From assembly GCF_040436345.1 (NCBI RefSeq), contig NC_133237.1:25797749-25861748 (forward strand): a stretch of 64,000 nt of DNA. Direction: 5' to 3'. Below the pieces are notes generated by a model that worked only from the letters and a program-made list of their open reading frames with translations, was not told where the DNA came from and searched no databases. The DNA is from Pagrus major. Lineage: Eukaryota > Chordata > Actinopteri > Spariformes > Sparidae. The stretch's first letter is position 1; every line of letters begins with the position of its first letter. The translations under genes and the position numbers were made by a program. Below, piece by piece: positions 12,756 through 25,365 of the stretch.

Positions 12756-15700
12756 GTGCGTTGTTTTTGTTTGTTTTTGTTTGTTTTTCTTGTGGAAACT
12801 TAACCTGCAGGGACGCTGACTCGGCTCCAGCCTGCTTGTCGGTGCCGTTTACCTGCGGGCTGTTCGCGGGTTTTGACAGATGAACACAACAAGCCAGGTT
12901 GAATGACAGGTTAACCGAGTCCAACCGGAGAGTGACGCTTCCGAATATTCTACGATCTTTGTCGCAAAAATAAACAGTGTGACTTTATTCGATGTGCGGC
13001 TGCAGAGATCATTCAAATAGAATGATGGTTGTCGCGTCTGAATTTTTGTTGACGGGAACTCCAGCTCAAGCTAACCAGCTATTTTAGCGTATACTTATGG
13101 GCTAAAGTAGCATAATACGCTGTGTGTTATGCTCTCTGTGCTTGTGTTATTATTGTGACTGAGCTGTTTATAACCTTTTAAACCCTCATCCTCAATGGGG
13201 ATTTATATTAGTGATACCACACGCTGTCGGTAGAGGGCGTCGTTTCTGCCCTGCTCAGCTGTTATTTGTTTGTTATTGGATGTATTGAGTGTAATGACAT
13301 TATCATTAACTGAGACCTGATTTAAACCTTTTAAAGGGTCCGTTAACACAAATAAATAAAAACACATTTTCTCAGTAGAATGGAGGATTATTAGAAGTAG
13401 TCAGTAGAGCTCACAACATTAAAAAATGAGTCAGAAACATGCATACTGACAGGGAAATTACCAGCTTTCTGTAGCACCCGGAGAATTTCTGTAAATTGAT
13501 TGAACTGACCCTTTAAAATGAAGCTCCAGGCATACTTTCTATTTATACCCATGCAATGACCCGTGATCCTCCCCTGCTGTAAGACAATGACATGCCTGTG
13601 TGTGCTAACATTTGCAGGATTTGGAAAAGACAAGGATAAAGGGAAGAAGCTGGAAGATGAGAGCAGCGCGGCAAACCACCCACAGTCGGCTTTCCTGGGT
13701 CCAACTCTCTGGGACAAGACCCTGCCCTACGATGGCGACAACTTCCAGCTGGAGTACATGGACCTGGAGGAGTTCCTGTCGGAGAACGGCATCCCCGCCA
13801 ACACAGCCCAGAGTGACCAGGACCGGCAGGCGGCACAGCCGCAGCAGCAGGCCCCGCCACCAACCCCACCTACCCCGCCCACACCTACTGTGGTGGACCT
13901 CAGCAGCCGCGCCACCACCTCAGTTCACACGGGCATGGCGCCTCAGAACTGCCTCCACAGCCCCAGCACAGCAGGTAGGAAAGCACATGCAGCGGAGCCT
14001 GATGTACTCCTGAAAACACACCTTCACGTGGGTTCACACCTCTTCTGTTGTAAGGGGGAGGCTCTAGAGGGCTGTGCTGTTGTTTGTTCACCTGCCACAC
14101 ACACTCATACTCCATCATTAGAGTACACAACCAGACAAAACAAGGTATTGTGGTTTCTGTCTTGAGTCACTGAAAGCATCACCCCCTGAGCGCTGTTGCT
14201 CATTTAGCTCCTGCTGTTTTACCTTTCTCCTGGTTGGAGCAGGTGACCACAGGTTAGATACACATTGACACACTTCAGCTCTGATTTACAGCCCCAGAAC
14301 TGGACTTTGGAGTCTGGATTAAAGTGTAAACCCGGCCAAGGATGCAGCTCAGTGTGATTGAGAAAAGTCTCTCTGCGTTTACTTGATCTGCCATCAGTCA
14401 TGTTAACGTTTTGTGCCGTCGTTATAAACATGTTTTGTGAGAGCGGGTTTCAATTTTGTTTTTCATTCCTAAGAATTGCCCACAGGGTTCGGAGATTCCT
14501 AATTAAATGTGCCTGCGTCAGTCAGAAATGTGATTTGTAAATTCCACTGAACTTCATTGAGACTTTGGCCTGCGGTGTCGACTCACTGATTTTAAGGGAT
14601 TTAAAAAATACTATTAAATTACATTTTCATGTGGCTCTTCAGATCGACATCAGGATCTCCAGTGAGTCATCAGAATATATCAATAAAGGCAGTGTTATGA
14701 ACCCAAAAGCTTCAGTAGGAATGTTCCTTGTTTCGGTGTTCAAAGAGCTTCTCGTGATGCGAAATCTTTTTTTTATTGTAACGAGCTGACATTAAGTAGG
14801 CAGCTGGTATTCAGACTTAAGCGTTAAACTGTGTAACTGAGTTTGTTAAGCTGCTGCCAGACACTATTTGGGTTTTCAATTCACCAGACACCAGAGCGAT
14901 TTGAATCATTTAAAGGGCCGACGTTCACTGCAAACATAAACACAGCGAATCCTCAGCGGCCAATACCCGACCGCACCACGGGAGACGCTTAGTGTTTCAA
15001 TTCCAGACCAACACATTAAGGTCTCCTGGTAGAAGATCTGACGATATGTGATGGATAAACAGGTGGTGTGTGTGTGTGTGGGTGTGTGTGTGTGTTGCTG
15101 TAAATGCTCTGTTTTGTTTACATGTGTTTTACCTGTAAACGCTGAAGAGGTGGGGTCCAGGTGAAAAGCAACATGTGTTGTTGTGTTAATGGACTTATGA
15201 GGCAAATATTTAAATGACACGACCCTGAATCGGTTTCCTGCACATTCACTGTCTGTGTATCGATCCGGATGATGCTGAAATACAGTTTGGATGATAATGG
15301 AGGATGGATGGTGGTTGGTCACCATCCTGTCAGCTGTTTTAAGGACTGATTTCGACCTGAGCGAGACTCGTTTACCTGAGATCAGCTTAGTTACCTGAAA
15401 TGTGTCCGGTCCTGTGCACAACGATCCACGACTTCCCCTTGAACGACACTTGGACACAGACACGTTGAGGTTGTTGTTGTTGTCGTTGCTCAATGTTGAT
15501 GTGATGTTTCTTAGATCTCCATAGCTGCCACCACACACACACACACTTCCTCTCAGTGTGTTATGTCTCATAGTTGAAGTCTTGAAAGGAAGAAACCTTG
15601 ATGATGAAACACTACAACTGTAACGTGACGTTATAAATGTCTCGCCAAATTCGATTTAGTAAAATTAAAATGTTAAATACGTAAAATCTCTGAATTAAAC

Positions 15701-18700
15701 AGAGAAAAGCTGCAACAGCCAATGAGATCTCACTCCAACTACAACCAGCCAATCAGGCAGCAAGTAAGTTTATTCAGAGATTCATATTTAACCAAACAAC
15801 ACATGCCGAGCTTTAACAGAGCTTTAAATGTACAATAAACTAATAAAACAATAAAAAATACATTACTGATTCTGTACAGATAACACAGAACATAAACAGT
15901 GTGATAAGTGAGGGAGCCAGCATAGAAAATTGCTATAATTGGTTATATTAGTAGTAGTATTATGTTGGAAATACATAATCTAAATCAGCTGGGCCTGGCA
16001 GTATTTCTTAATGACATAAGTGTTGTTTTGTCCTGGTTTTAAAGGCAGAATTACAGAAAAGTGATGTCATTTTCTGAACTTGAACAGACTGTTCTACTTG
16101 TTCTACTACTTGTGTTTAGACACTTTGTCATTATATCAACGTCAGAAAATCTCATCGTGTTAACACTTACTAATAATTTCTTCCAATAGTCATCTCTCAT
16201 ATCGATATCAAGGTTTTTTTGGTCAAAGTATTGTGAATTTTATCGTGTATCAGGACAAAATAGCCTAAAAATATCTTTAAAAAAAAAATAAAACTTAAAA
16301 AACAAAGACTATAACATTATTGCAAATCAATTTAAAAAAAGACAGATTGAAGATCTTTAATTTCTTTTTTTTAAAAACATTGAGAGAGTTTGCCAATTTT
16401 AATATCCAGTGTTAGTAAGTCCCACAGTTCAGGGGCATCAAATATAGAAGACACCCTCACCGGGGGAAACATGAGGAACAGACAGAAGATAACTGTTGGC
16501 GAACATTAATAAACAAACTTTAAAATCACAAGAAGACAGCAGCAAATCCTCAGATACTGAAAACTGTTGATTTTTGGCACTTAAAATTGATTTAAAGACT
16601 AAATATCTGAGCCTTTAGACAGTTTGTCAGGGTGTAGATTTTAGGCTCCATCACCTATAACTCGTTATAAGAAGTTAGTGCAGTAAAACTACTGTTAAGT
16701 TTGCTGTAAATTAACATTATTTCATGTCGTCTCCTGTAAAAAATCCCTCATCTCACGTGCACGTAACATGATGTTTTTGTAAACAGCTCAGCTCCTGGAT
16801 CTAGAGCAAGAAGCGTGTAGATGAAGCTAGTGAGAACAGAGATAAACATATGCTCCAGAGTAGGTGCGTCTGTACGGTACACTTTATTCCAGCCTCAGCC
16901 TCTGTCTCCCTGTGCTTCTTCACATTTACCTCTCACGTGAACGCGGCTAGGGTTTCCTGCAGCGTGTCGGGCCATGTGACGGACACATGCAGGCGCCGTG
17001 TGCAGCGCTGAGCTGCAAACAGGAGGCTGTCACGGCATGAACCTGCCTCCCTCTCATCCCCTCCCTCCCTCTCACTTTCAGCCTCCCCTCCCTTCCTCTC
17101 TCTCGCTCTCCCTCTAACACTTCCCGTCCAGTCTTCCTCTCCCTCCCTTGGCCGGGCTCGGCTTCCACACAGCCTGGACTCGGAGCCAAGGCACAGGCTG
17201 TACCCTGCAGAGATCACATGGACTCTGGTGTGCTTTTGTCACATGCGCACAATATTGTTCCAGCTTGCAGAGTCTCGTCTAACCAGCCGCTCCACCACCA
17301 CCACTACCACCACCACCCACAACAACAACCACAATCCCTCTGTGCATGCGCTCAGCTTGAAAAGCAATACGGCAGGCGGCTGATAACATTGTTATCACAA
17401 CTAAAGAACAAATGCTCGGGCGTTGTTGCGTTTGTTCTCAGTGTGTTCAGGGCCTGCAGACGTTGAGGGTCTGCAGCAGGAGGCGGTTCAGGTCAGGAGA
17501 TGGACCCCTGTGCGCTGTTGGCAGGGTCCAAAGGGGAAGTCGGATTGAGGAGGGGGTTGAAGGGTGTGTTGTGGTGCATTCCAGTGAAAGAAAGATCAGT
17601 GGGAGACGTTAATCAGCACATTTCTAGGAGCTAAACGTGGAGCTCGTATATTTGTGAAGTCCATACTTTATCAGACCTCTGCTCTGAGGAGTGTGTGTTC
17701 TCAACTTTATCTGTCCCATTGTTGCACCAGCTCATTTCCTCTGGCATAGTTTCTTTGAAAACCGAGCAGCTTTCCTCTCAAATGTCTCGTCATGTGGACG
17801 GTGGACGGGATAAGTATGTCTTCCCATGTCCTGCAAGAGCGACCAAGTCCTCTTGACTTTATTCACATTGGAAATAAAAAGTAAATTCTTCAGGATTTGA
17901 TGTTGTCAACAAATCAACCAACAATGTGTCAGAGCTATATTACTATCAGCATATATGTTGTCTGAGTCATTTTGTAAGTTTTTTTTATATATATATCTAT
18001 ATATAATTTTTTTATTTTTAATTCCAGCTTCTTAAATGTGAATATTTCCTGGTTTCTTTCCTCCTCTATGACAGTAATCTGAGTATCTTTAAGCATCTAA
18101 GAACCTCATCGTGGGCTTCGATCGACATTTTACACAAACAACTAATCGATTAATCAAGAAAATAATCAATAGTAGCACTTCAGACTGTTGGTCGAGCAAA
18201 ACAAGCAATTTGAAGACGTCTCCCTGAGCTCAGGACATTTTTATCTATTTACTGAGATTTATTGACCAACGATTAACCAATAAATCTCGGGGGAAAAAGA
18301 ACATCAGATTAATGGATAATAAAAAAAGACATTTTCTGTATTTTTGGAGAATCAAATTGTCAAGAATGTCCCCAGTATGAAAACAAATTCACTAAAAAGA
18401 TGCTTGGGGTCATTAAGTTTCCAGTGAGGTTGTTTCAGTGGACTGATTTCATTCTGCACAGTAAAGTTTATTGTTAAAGTGTAAAATATTTGACCATATG
18501 GCCTTCGTGTGCTACATTAAAAGAAAATAATATGGCGGTTCTATCATGCTGAAATATATCGTTTTATTTTTAAAACGCATCAGTCATTTGCGCTGTCGTT
18601 TTTAACTTAACCTCGCTCTAGCAGGCGAAAATAGTGCGTTTGTTGGGGACTATTTACAGCTGCGGATTACTACACTAATTTAAGTGTAGCGAGTATTTGT

Positions 18701-21700
18701 GGAAGCAGGTGTGTGTGTGTGTGTGTGCGGGAGATTGAGTCAAAATAAACCACAGTGTGTGTGTGCGTTCGTGGTAATAAAAGTACAGGTGACGCAAGTA
18801 ACGATTATTCTCATCGTCTGTTAATCTCACAGTTATTTTCGTGTTAGTTGATTAGTTGTTTGGTCTATAAAAGGCTGAGACGACGCCCTCAAATATCTGG
18901 TTTTGTCCACAAACGCAAAGATATTGAGATTAATGTCATAGAGGAGAAAGGAAACAGAAAAATTTGATGTTTTTATGTTTAAAAAATGACTCAAATGGAT
19001 TAATTGATTATCAAAATAGCTGGCGATTCATTCAATAGTTGACAAGTAATCGATTTATCCATTAGTTGAGAACTATTTTGATAATTAACTGATTGTTTCT
19101 GACATTTTTCAAAAACAAAACATGAAAACAAGCAAAACACGTCAAATATTTGGTAGTTTTATCTTCTTAAATGTGAGGATTTGCTGCTTTTCTTTGTTTG
19201 TCTGACGGTAAATGAAGAGTCTTTGGGTTTTGGACGGTTGGTTGGACAAAAGAAGCAATTCGAAGACGTCGCTTTGGCATTTTTCACTTATACATAAGTA
19301 CTTGAGATGTACTTCAACTGAACCAGTTTGACCTTCTTGAAGAAACCAGTCACAGCAGTCTTGTCAAACTGTTTTGCAGCCAATTAGAAATATTTTTTTT
19401 CGCCCTTCGCCCTCACAGTGGCGTCTTTGAGAGCAAGAAGTGACCGTTGTTACACCCAGGTCAGAGTTCACACCTCTTCACACAGATACCACCAACATCT
19501 CCGCTTATCGCTAACTGCAGTGTTATCGCCCACACAGCTCGGTGATAACGCTCCCAGCTGCCTCTGATGTGATCATAGCGTGACACCAACCTGCAGCCAG
19601 CGTTGTGTGTCAATACTTAAATACTCTGACGTCAAATGAAAACACGTTCCACAGGTTTTTTAATCAACCTTCTCGCCGGCTCGTTAATTTTAGACTTCCT
19701 GCTCAGGAGACTATTTTGTGTTTCCACATTCGAACCGCTTCCTCCCTCCCTCCTGGAATGTGCCGTACATTAGCGAGGATATCACGGGTCAATGAACGGG
19801 CCTGAACGTCTACTTTTAGCCCGTGACCATGCCCACTGTGTGTTTTAAAGTCCGCTAATGAGGAGATCAGAACGACGGGTAAAGGTGATTAGGGCGAGGT
19901 GAGGTGAGGCGAGGCGAGGCGAGGCTGGTTATTTGCAGGTTTGAGCAGCAGGCCTGACAGATTGTCTACGACGGACAGTGTCTAGTTTTAGTCAGTAAGT
20001 AGCTTTCTGTCAGGCTGCGCTGTGTTTATGAACGCTGGGAGGTGACGTGGTGATACGTGTCGGAGTCATGTGATTCAACGAGCTGACGGAGGACAAATCA
20101 CCTGTGTAGGACCGATTAATAAACCTCCCTAGTGGATTGTTTGATTAGTTAATTGACAGAAAATGGAGAGCTGCAACAGGAAATCAATTAGTTGTCAGCC
20201 ATTAAATTAATCCCCAACTGTTTGATAATTGATTTTTCATTTTGAGTCATTTTCTAAGAAAACGAAGAGTGAAATTGTGTAAACGTGATTTATTTTCTGG
20301 TTTATTTCCTCGTCTTTGACAATAGGCTGAATATCTTTTCGGTTGTGGACAAAAACAAGACATTTGAGGAACATGATCAACATATTGATTATCAACTCGC
20401 TGATAAATAGAGAAAATAATCGACAGATTAATCAACGATTAAAATAATATTTAGTTGCAGCCCAAACAAAAATGTCTTTCAAATGATTATTGCCGAAGAT
20501 TTTCTGGTTCCAGCTCCTCAGATGTGAAGATTTGTGAAGTTGACTAAATTTATACAATTTTTGGTTCAATTTATTTTTGTTTTGGACTTTTGTTCAAACA
20601 AACAAGTGATTTGAATACTTGACACTTAATTCTTGGCTCAATCTTTTGGTCATTATCTAGTTACAATTTCTCAAATGTGAAGATTTTACAGCTTTTTTTT
20701 ACATAATACTGACCACAAGATTGTCAGAAAAATGTCAGAGCGAGAACATCAGATTAATGGGTAATAAAAAATATAAGTGGTTGCATCATTTTTGTGTAAT
20801 TTTGCGTAACATATTTCCAAGAACCCAAGGTTTGGAATTTGATGTTTGGTCACGTCCAGAAAATAAATCGATAAAGCAGTTTTTTTATTCGGTGTTACCT
20901 CGTCATGTCTGTATGACATCAGTTTATGAGGATTCTTGTTCTTTCTTGTCAAATAAAAAGGGTATTTTTTTAAGGAACACATGTCGATTAGATTATTTTC
21001 ATTATTGATTTATTGTTTACGTCTTCAAGGTGCTTTCTTTAGTGCGACCAACAGTCCAAAACACAAAGACCTTTTCGTTTACTCCCCCGACTCCCTCCTG
21101 GAGCACGATAGGTGGAGTCGGGTCGTATATAAACTGGTGACATTCAGCCAGTCTTTCTTTCTCCCCCTCGGTGTGGTTGTTTTGTCGTAATTTCCTTTTA
21201 ACGTTACGTAAAAGTAGACTTATTCTTCACACCTCCTCCTTCGTCCGGCCGCGAGCCGGGCTGTGACAAGTGTTTTGCTCTGCGTTAGTTTCAAGAGCGT
21301 TGGACCACCACAGCGAGAGAGGCAGCATTTTAATCTAGAAAACAAAACATAACAGAAAAAAACGCCACACAAGTCAGGATAAGAGGAAACACTGGTATGA
21401 AATGGAGGTATTTCCAACACTACATGTGTTGAAGGATATCTGAAAATGTCTGAGAACGTTGTCGAAGTCGTTCTGTTGTCTCCGGGGTGTGTCCACACCT
21501 CTGCTCGGCTTTACGAGGTGATAATTAGCGGTCTCTAATAGTCCGTCATAGTTTTTCTCACAAACACCTCTGTTTTTCCTCGCTGTGCACGTAGAGAAGT
21601 CTCGAGCAGTGTGACTCTCAGCTGAGATTTTTTTGTGTGTCTCTGATGAAGAAGACCTTCACTTCCTCTGGGTGGGGCGCTGTCTTCTCATGCACACACT

Positions 21701-24208
21701 TCCTGTTTGTTTCTGTGAGAGCAGGCTCACATCTCTACCGTTTCAGTGGTGTACGCTCTGACTGAAGGTCAGCTGCATTGACTGGCTGTCACGGCGGGCT
21801 CGTAGATGTAGGTCATGATGTACGAGCCGCTGACAGTTCATGAAAACATCCCCCTGCGCTTCACTGTTTTTCGGTCGCTCTCCCTTATTGTCTCGTCACT
21901 TGTCGAGCCGGGAATGCAGGTGTAGTCGGCGTGTGACAAAAACAAACTGAAGCTAATGTAATAAGTCAGAGAGTAATCGTTTCCATTTAGGTCGGCTAAT
22001 GAAGTGAATCACCTCTCGGAGCTTCAGATCAGTCTGAAGGAGCCTGTACACAACGTCGAGGCAGCAGACGTGAAGGCATGCAGGAGCAGATCAGTTCAGA
22101 GACAAAATGTGGTGTTTTTGAGATCAGCTGACAGGAGCTGCTGATGGCTGCACAGTCTCACACACAAACAGTTTGACTTCAGTGTGTTCGACTGTTTTAA
22201 AGCTGGTGCGACAGCACCACCTGCTGGCCAGATGAGGAAAATACTCCTCTCGACAGATGAAATGTGGTCCCCTGTTCTCTTGCTTTAAACCTGCCTGACA
22301 TCAGAGCTGCAACTTTAAATCAGTCAATGGATTTGCTGATATCTATTTAATGAGTTGCTTACTATTATGATAAATCAAAATTGTGAAAAATGGCTATCAC
22401 AGTTTCCCAAAAAGCCAAAGTGATGTTTTGAAGTTGATTCTTCTGTCCAACCAACAGTTCAAAACCAAAAAACTCTTCATTTACTGTCGTTAATGACAAA
22501 GAAAAGCAGTTAAATTCTCACTTTGAAGAACTGGAACCAACAAATGTCATTAGTTGCAGCGCTACCTCACATTTCTTTTGTGAATCAGCCCTTAAAGACA
22601 CAATCGTGAGCTCAGAGTGAAGAAAGGCAGTGTCTAGCTTCCCCCTCACGGGCCTCCTGCTCAGTATGACTCATCAGCACTCGCTCATGACGTTACATAA
22701 CCAATTAACCCAAATCCGAGGGCCACCTTGACCTTTAATGGTGCCATTAGAGTCAAAATTAGAGGTGGTGAGAGTTTGGCTCCCTGCTGACTTCTCCCGT
22801 CGCTGCCAAGTAATTCAACAGGATGATTGTGTGTCCTGCTGGCAGCTAATGTGTCTTATTTTTCATTTGTTCCTCCAGCAGCACTGCCCTCATCCCGGGA
22901 CACCCCGAGCCCCATCGACCCAGAGTCTATCCAGGTGCCCCTGACCTACGAGCCCGACCCGGCAGACCTGGCTCTGTCCAGCGTGCCCGGCCAGGAAATG
23001 TTCGACCCCAGGAAACGCAAGTTCTCCGCTGAGGAGCTGAAGCCGCAGCCCATGATCAAGAAGGCACGCAAGGTCTTCATCCCCGAGGACATGAAGGTGA
23101 GCTGCTGCTCTGTCTCCGATCAGATCTCCTGATCTGGACTGTTGTTGTGTCAACAGGTGAGGGTCTGAGGAGACTTGGACCCTGAAACCAAACGGTTTAA
23201 ACAATATTGTACATATTAACTTTATTATTTTATTCTGACACCTTTTATCAAGTAAAATTTAGCAGAGAGATTTTTATTTTCACACTTTAAATTCTCCTCC
23301 AACGTAAAGACAAAAAAACCAAACAGCAGGAAGAAAAATCTGTACTGCAGCTTCAGTCCAAAAGTGTGTGTTTAATACATGTTGCTCTATATTAAGCAGG
23401 AATTGTAAGCGTGGTTTGGTTCAGATGAATCACACAACAGCATTAGACAACAGATGAAGCTACACTCTGACTCTCACAGCAGTGAAACAACATCATCCTC
23501 TCTTTTATCTTTAGAAGGTTTTGTGTCTTTTGTGAATGTATCTCCTGGTGATGATATTATAAATGGACAGTTTTGGGTCTGCAGAGCTTCATGTGCTGAC
23601 CTTCTGACCCCGCCTGCAGCTACTGTAGCTCGAGGCTTTCCTCATGGGACTCATTAGACTCAGGGTCAGTGAGGGAAAACAAACAAAACACAAATATCTG
23701 AGGAATGTTTGATTATCAGGTCACGTGTAGATTATTTTCCCGGTTAACTGATCAGTTGTTTTTGGTCTATAAAGTCAGAAAATGGTTAAAAAAAAAAAAC
23801 ACAGAGGAGGAAAGAAAACAGAAAATATTCTCATTTAAGAATCTGGAATGAAGAATTTTGACTTTTATTTTCTTTAAAAACATCCATCAAATGAACTGAT
23901 GATTAATTAAACAGTTGAGCTCGTTGCAGCTCCGTGTTGGCATTTTGTGATCAGCTCTGTCGCTGACCCGTCCGCTCTTCTCTTCTCTTCAGGACGATCG
24001 GTACTGGGCCCGGCGCAGAAAGAACAACGTGGCGGCCAAGAGGTCACGGGACGCCCGGCGGCTGAAGGAGAACCAGATCGCCATCCGGGCCAGCTTCCTG
24101 GAGAAGGAGAACGCCGCTCTCCGCATGGAGGTGGCGGACATGAGGAAGGAGCTGGGCCGCTGCAAGAACATTGTGGCTAAATACGAGGCCCGACACGGGC
24201 CCCTGTGA
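12641..24208 (+). CDS. hlf: Hepatic leukemia factor, PAR bZIP transcription factor
   Basis: Four coding exons, 12641-12755, 13618-13974, 22879-23096 and 23993-24208, join in frame to 301 residues (human HLF is 295). The start [14 protein letters not shown] matches the HLF N-terminus rather than TEF or DBP. Order: conserved N-terminal block (1-38), [15 protein letters not shown] and [14 protein letters not shown] activation segment (about 62-95), a Gln/Pro-rich spacer, the proline- and acid-rich PAR domain with [11 protein letters not shown] and RKRKFS (about 165-230), then the basic region [16 protein letters not shown] and leucine zipper (231-301), ending in RHGPL as usual. HLF binds RTTAYGTAAY D-boxes as homo- or heterodimers in the nucleus and works in circadian output, detoxification and blood stem cells in mammals. 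All junctions are GT-AG. Fish carry hlf duplicates; which copy this is cannot be told here. Confidence 0.97.
13618..13974 (+). CDS. hlf: hlf coding exon 2
   Basis: Codes the rest of codon 39 to the first base of codon 158. It holds the conserved [18 protein letters not shown] and [15 protein letters not shown] blocks, followed by a low-complexity [17 protein letters not shown] tract longer than in human HLF as I recall it. Acceptor TTTGCAG/G, donor GCAG/GTAGGA. Confidence 0.95.
17045..17150. repeat. Pyrimidine-rich tract
   Basis: About 100 bases nearly all C and T (CCTCCCTCTCATCCCCTCCC and similar). It explains the Arg/Glu/Gly-rich antisense frames at 16933-17217. Confidence 0.7.
18130..19290. 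repeat. Degenerate copies of a GCTGCAACT-type MITE-like family
   Basis: Phrases such as ACTAATCGATTAATCAAGAAAATAATC and TCAAATATTTGG, with GTTGGACAAAAGAAGCAATT-like strings (partial: CAAAACAAGCAATTTGAAGA), recur across this part of intron 2. They are shared with the better preserved copies at 20170 and 22306. Ends are unclear. Confidence 0.55.
20170..20463. mobile_element. MITE-like interspersed repeat
   Basis: Begins GCTGCAAC and ends GTTGCAGC, an inverted pair, with AATCGACAGATTAATC-type interior. I recognise this as a very common teleost repeat; its transposon class is not assigned. Lies in hlf intron 2. Confidence 0.6.
21203..21212. promoter_or_regulatory. D-box-like site in hlf intron 2
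   Basis: GTTACGTAAA differs from RTTAYGTAAY only in the last base. An intronic feedback site for HLF or NFIL3 is possible; chance is also possible. Confidence 0.25.
22306..22560. mobile_element. MITE-like interspersed repeat (best copy)
   Basis: A 255-bp copy bounded by GCTGCAACT and AGTTGCAGC. The interior contains CAACAGTTCAAAACCAAAAA and CTTCATTTACTGTCG, the core phrases of the same family seen at 18.1-20.5 kb, 23.7-23.9 kb, 45.3 kb and 47.2 kb. Non-coding. Lies 320 bp before hlf exon 3. Confidence 0.65.
22876..22881 (+). other. hlf: Tandem NAGNAG splice acceptor of hlf exon 3
   Basis: CAGCAG gives two AG acceptors three bases apart (exon starting at 22879 or 22882). Both keep frame; the protein would differ by one alanine just before [12 protein letters not shown]. 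The first is used in the gene model, but choice between them cannot be made from sequence. Confidence 0.6.
22879..23096 (+). CDS. hlf: hlf coding exon 3 (PAR domain)
   Basis: Codes residues 158-230 with the PAR domain: [60 protein letters not shown] (three adjoining pieces). It closes at phase 0 after EDMK at AAG/GTGAGC. The 896-bp intron 3 follows. Confidence 0.96.
23705..23935. repeat. Fragment of the MITE-like family in hlf intron 3
   Basis: TTTTTGGTCTATAAAGTCAG, followed by GAATCTGGAATGAAGAATTT and a closing GTTGCAGCTCC. Degenerate; 5' end uncertain. Confidence 0.45.
23993..24208 (+). CDS. hlf: hlf coding exon 4 (bZIP and stop)
   Basis: Codes residues 231-301. It holds the basic region [20 protein letters not shown], the fork [17 protein letters not shown], and heptad leucines of the zipper, ending ARHGPL and TGA at 24206-24208. 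Acceptor CTCTTCTCTTCAG/G is strong. Confidence 0.97.
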   Translation, partial: DDRYWARRRKNNVAAKRSRDARRLKENQIAIRASFLEKENAALRMEVADMRKELGRCKNIVAKYEARHGPL

Positions 24209-24435
24209 AGCCTCCCCGCCCCGACACACCCCCACACCCCGACCCGCTTCACCACCCCGACCCACCGTCCCTCGAGTTTGAAGGACAATGTGTCTCTTTT
24301 AGTGGCACTGCCCCCCTGTTCTCCTCCACCTCCTCCACCCTTTGACACACCTGTATGATTCTGGTATTATGACTTCTATCATAAGCTTCAATTTGTCGGT
24401 CCCTTCTTTGATTTTCTGTACACATCGTTCGACTA

Positions 24436-24436
24436 A

Positions 24437-24469
<33 letters not shown>

Positions 24470-24470
24470 C
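24436..24470. repeat. TA microsatellite in hlf 3'UTR
   Basis: Interrupted (TA)n run, read directly. Confidence 0.9.
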
Positions 24471-25245
24471 ATAGATAAATATATGTATTTACACATGCAT
24501 ACTTCCCACTTTAATGTACTGTGAGGAGTTATGAGCCAACCCACCAGCTGAGTCCCCGCCCCTCTTCCTCCTCCTCCTCCTCCTCCTCCCTCGCTACCTT
24601 TTGAAAACGATGCCATGCTGTTTGTTGTTCACTTTCATACCGATTTTATACGTGATATCAGGACTGAAAACTGTTTCCTGTTTCCCTTCTTCGTCTTCTG
24701 TGTGTGACGTGTCCGAGAGCCTGCTTTTTACACCCTCTCCTCCGAATCTTGTGTTTTTTTTTTAAATCCTGTAAAACGTTTTTATTTTTTCCTCCGATCA
24801 GATTCTTCTTTTTTTCGATGTTGTATTTCAGTCGTCTAACATGACTCTCCCCTCTTCTCTAACAGCTCTCTCAGTATTTTAATCTGATTTTTGCACATTT
24901 CTCGTGTGCGATCATGGTGTAGATTTATTTTTTGTTGTTTTTTTTTTTAAAACTAGCGCTTTTGTTTTGTTTTTTCTCTCCATCAGCCGGACACTGAGCA
25001 ATAATTACTGTCCAGAACTAAACTGACATGACTACCTAACATGCTCCTCAGCCCTCCCCCCGGTCTCACCTCCCCCCCGTCTCATCTTAGCTCACCCCTT
25101 CGTTAACTAAGATAACCTTAGTTAACCTCTGCACTAATTAATGCGTGTCTCACAATCTGATCCGGTGCAATGTTTCCACTCACTCAAAATTTCCTCTGCC
25201 TCATATTTATCTACCTTTTTATTTCTCAGATGGAAGATTGTTTTT

Positions 25246-25365
<120 letters not shown>

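Larger units (their letters stand above)
13975..22878 (+). other. hlf: hlf intron 2 (8.9 kb)
   Basis: Large intron between the activation and PAR exons. It contains TG tracts (15060-15100, 18709-18727), a pyrimidine-rich tract (17045-17150), a D-box-like site at 21203 and several copies of an inverted-terminal repeat family (18.1-20.5 kb and 22.3 kb). A 221-codon antisense open frame at 14906-15571 includes TG-repeat translation and is not believed. Confidence 0.85.

Noticed and set aside
14906-15571. 221-codon minus-strand open frame, the longest in the window
   Set aside because: It lies inside hlf intron 2 on the opposite strand, includes a His-Thr run translated from a TG repeat, and shows no domain, promoter or poly(A) context.
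16933-17217. Arg/Glu-rich minus-strand frames
   Set aside because: Antisense of the pyrimidine-rich tract in hlf intron 2.
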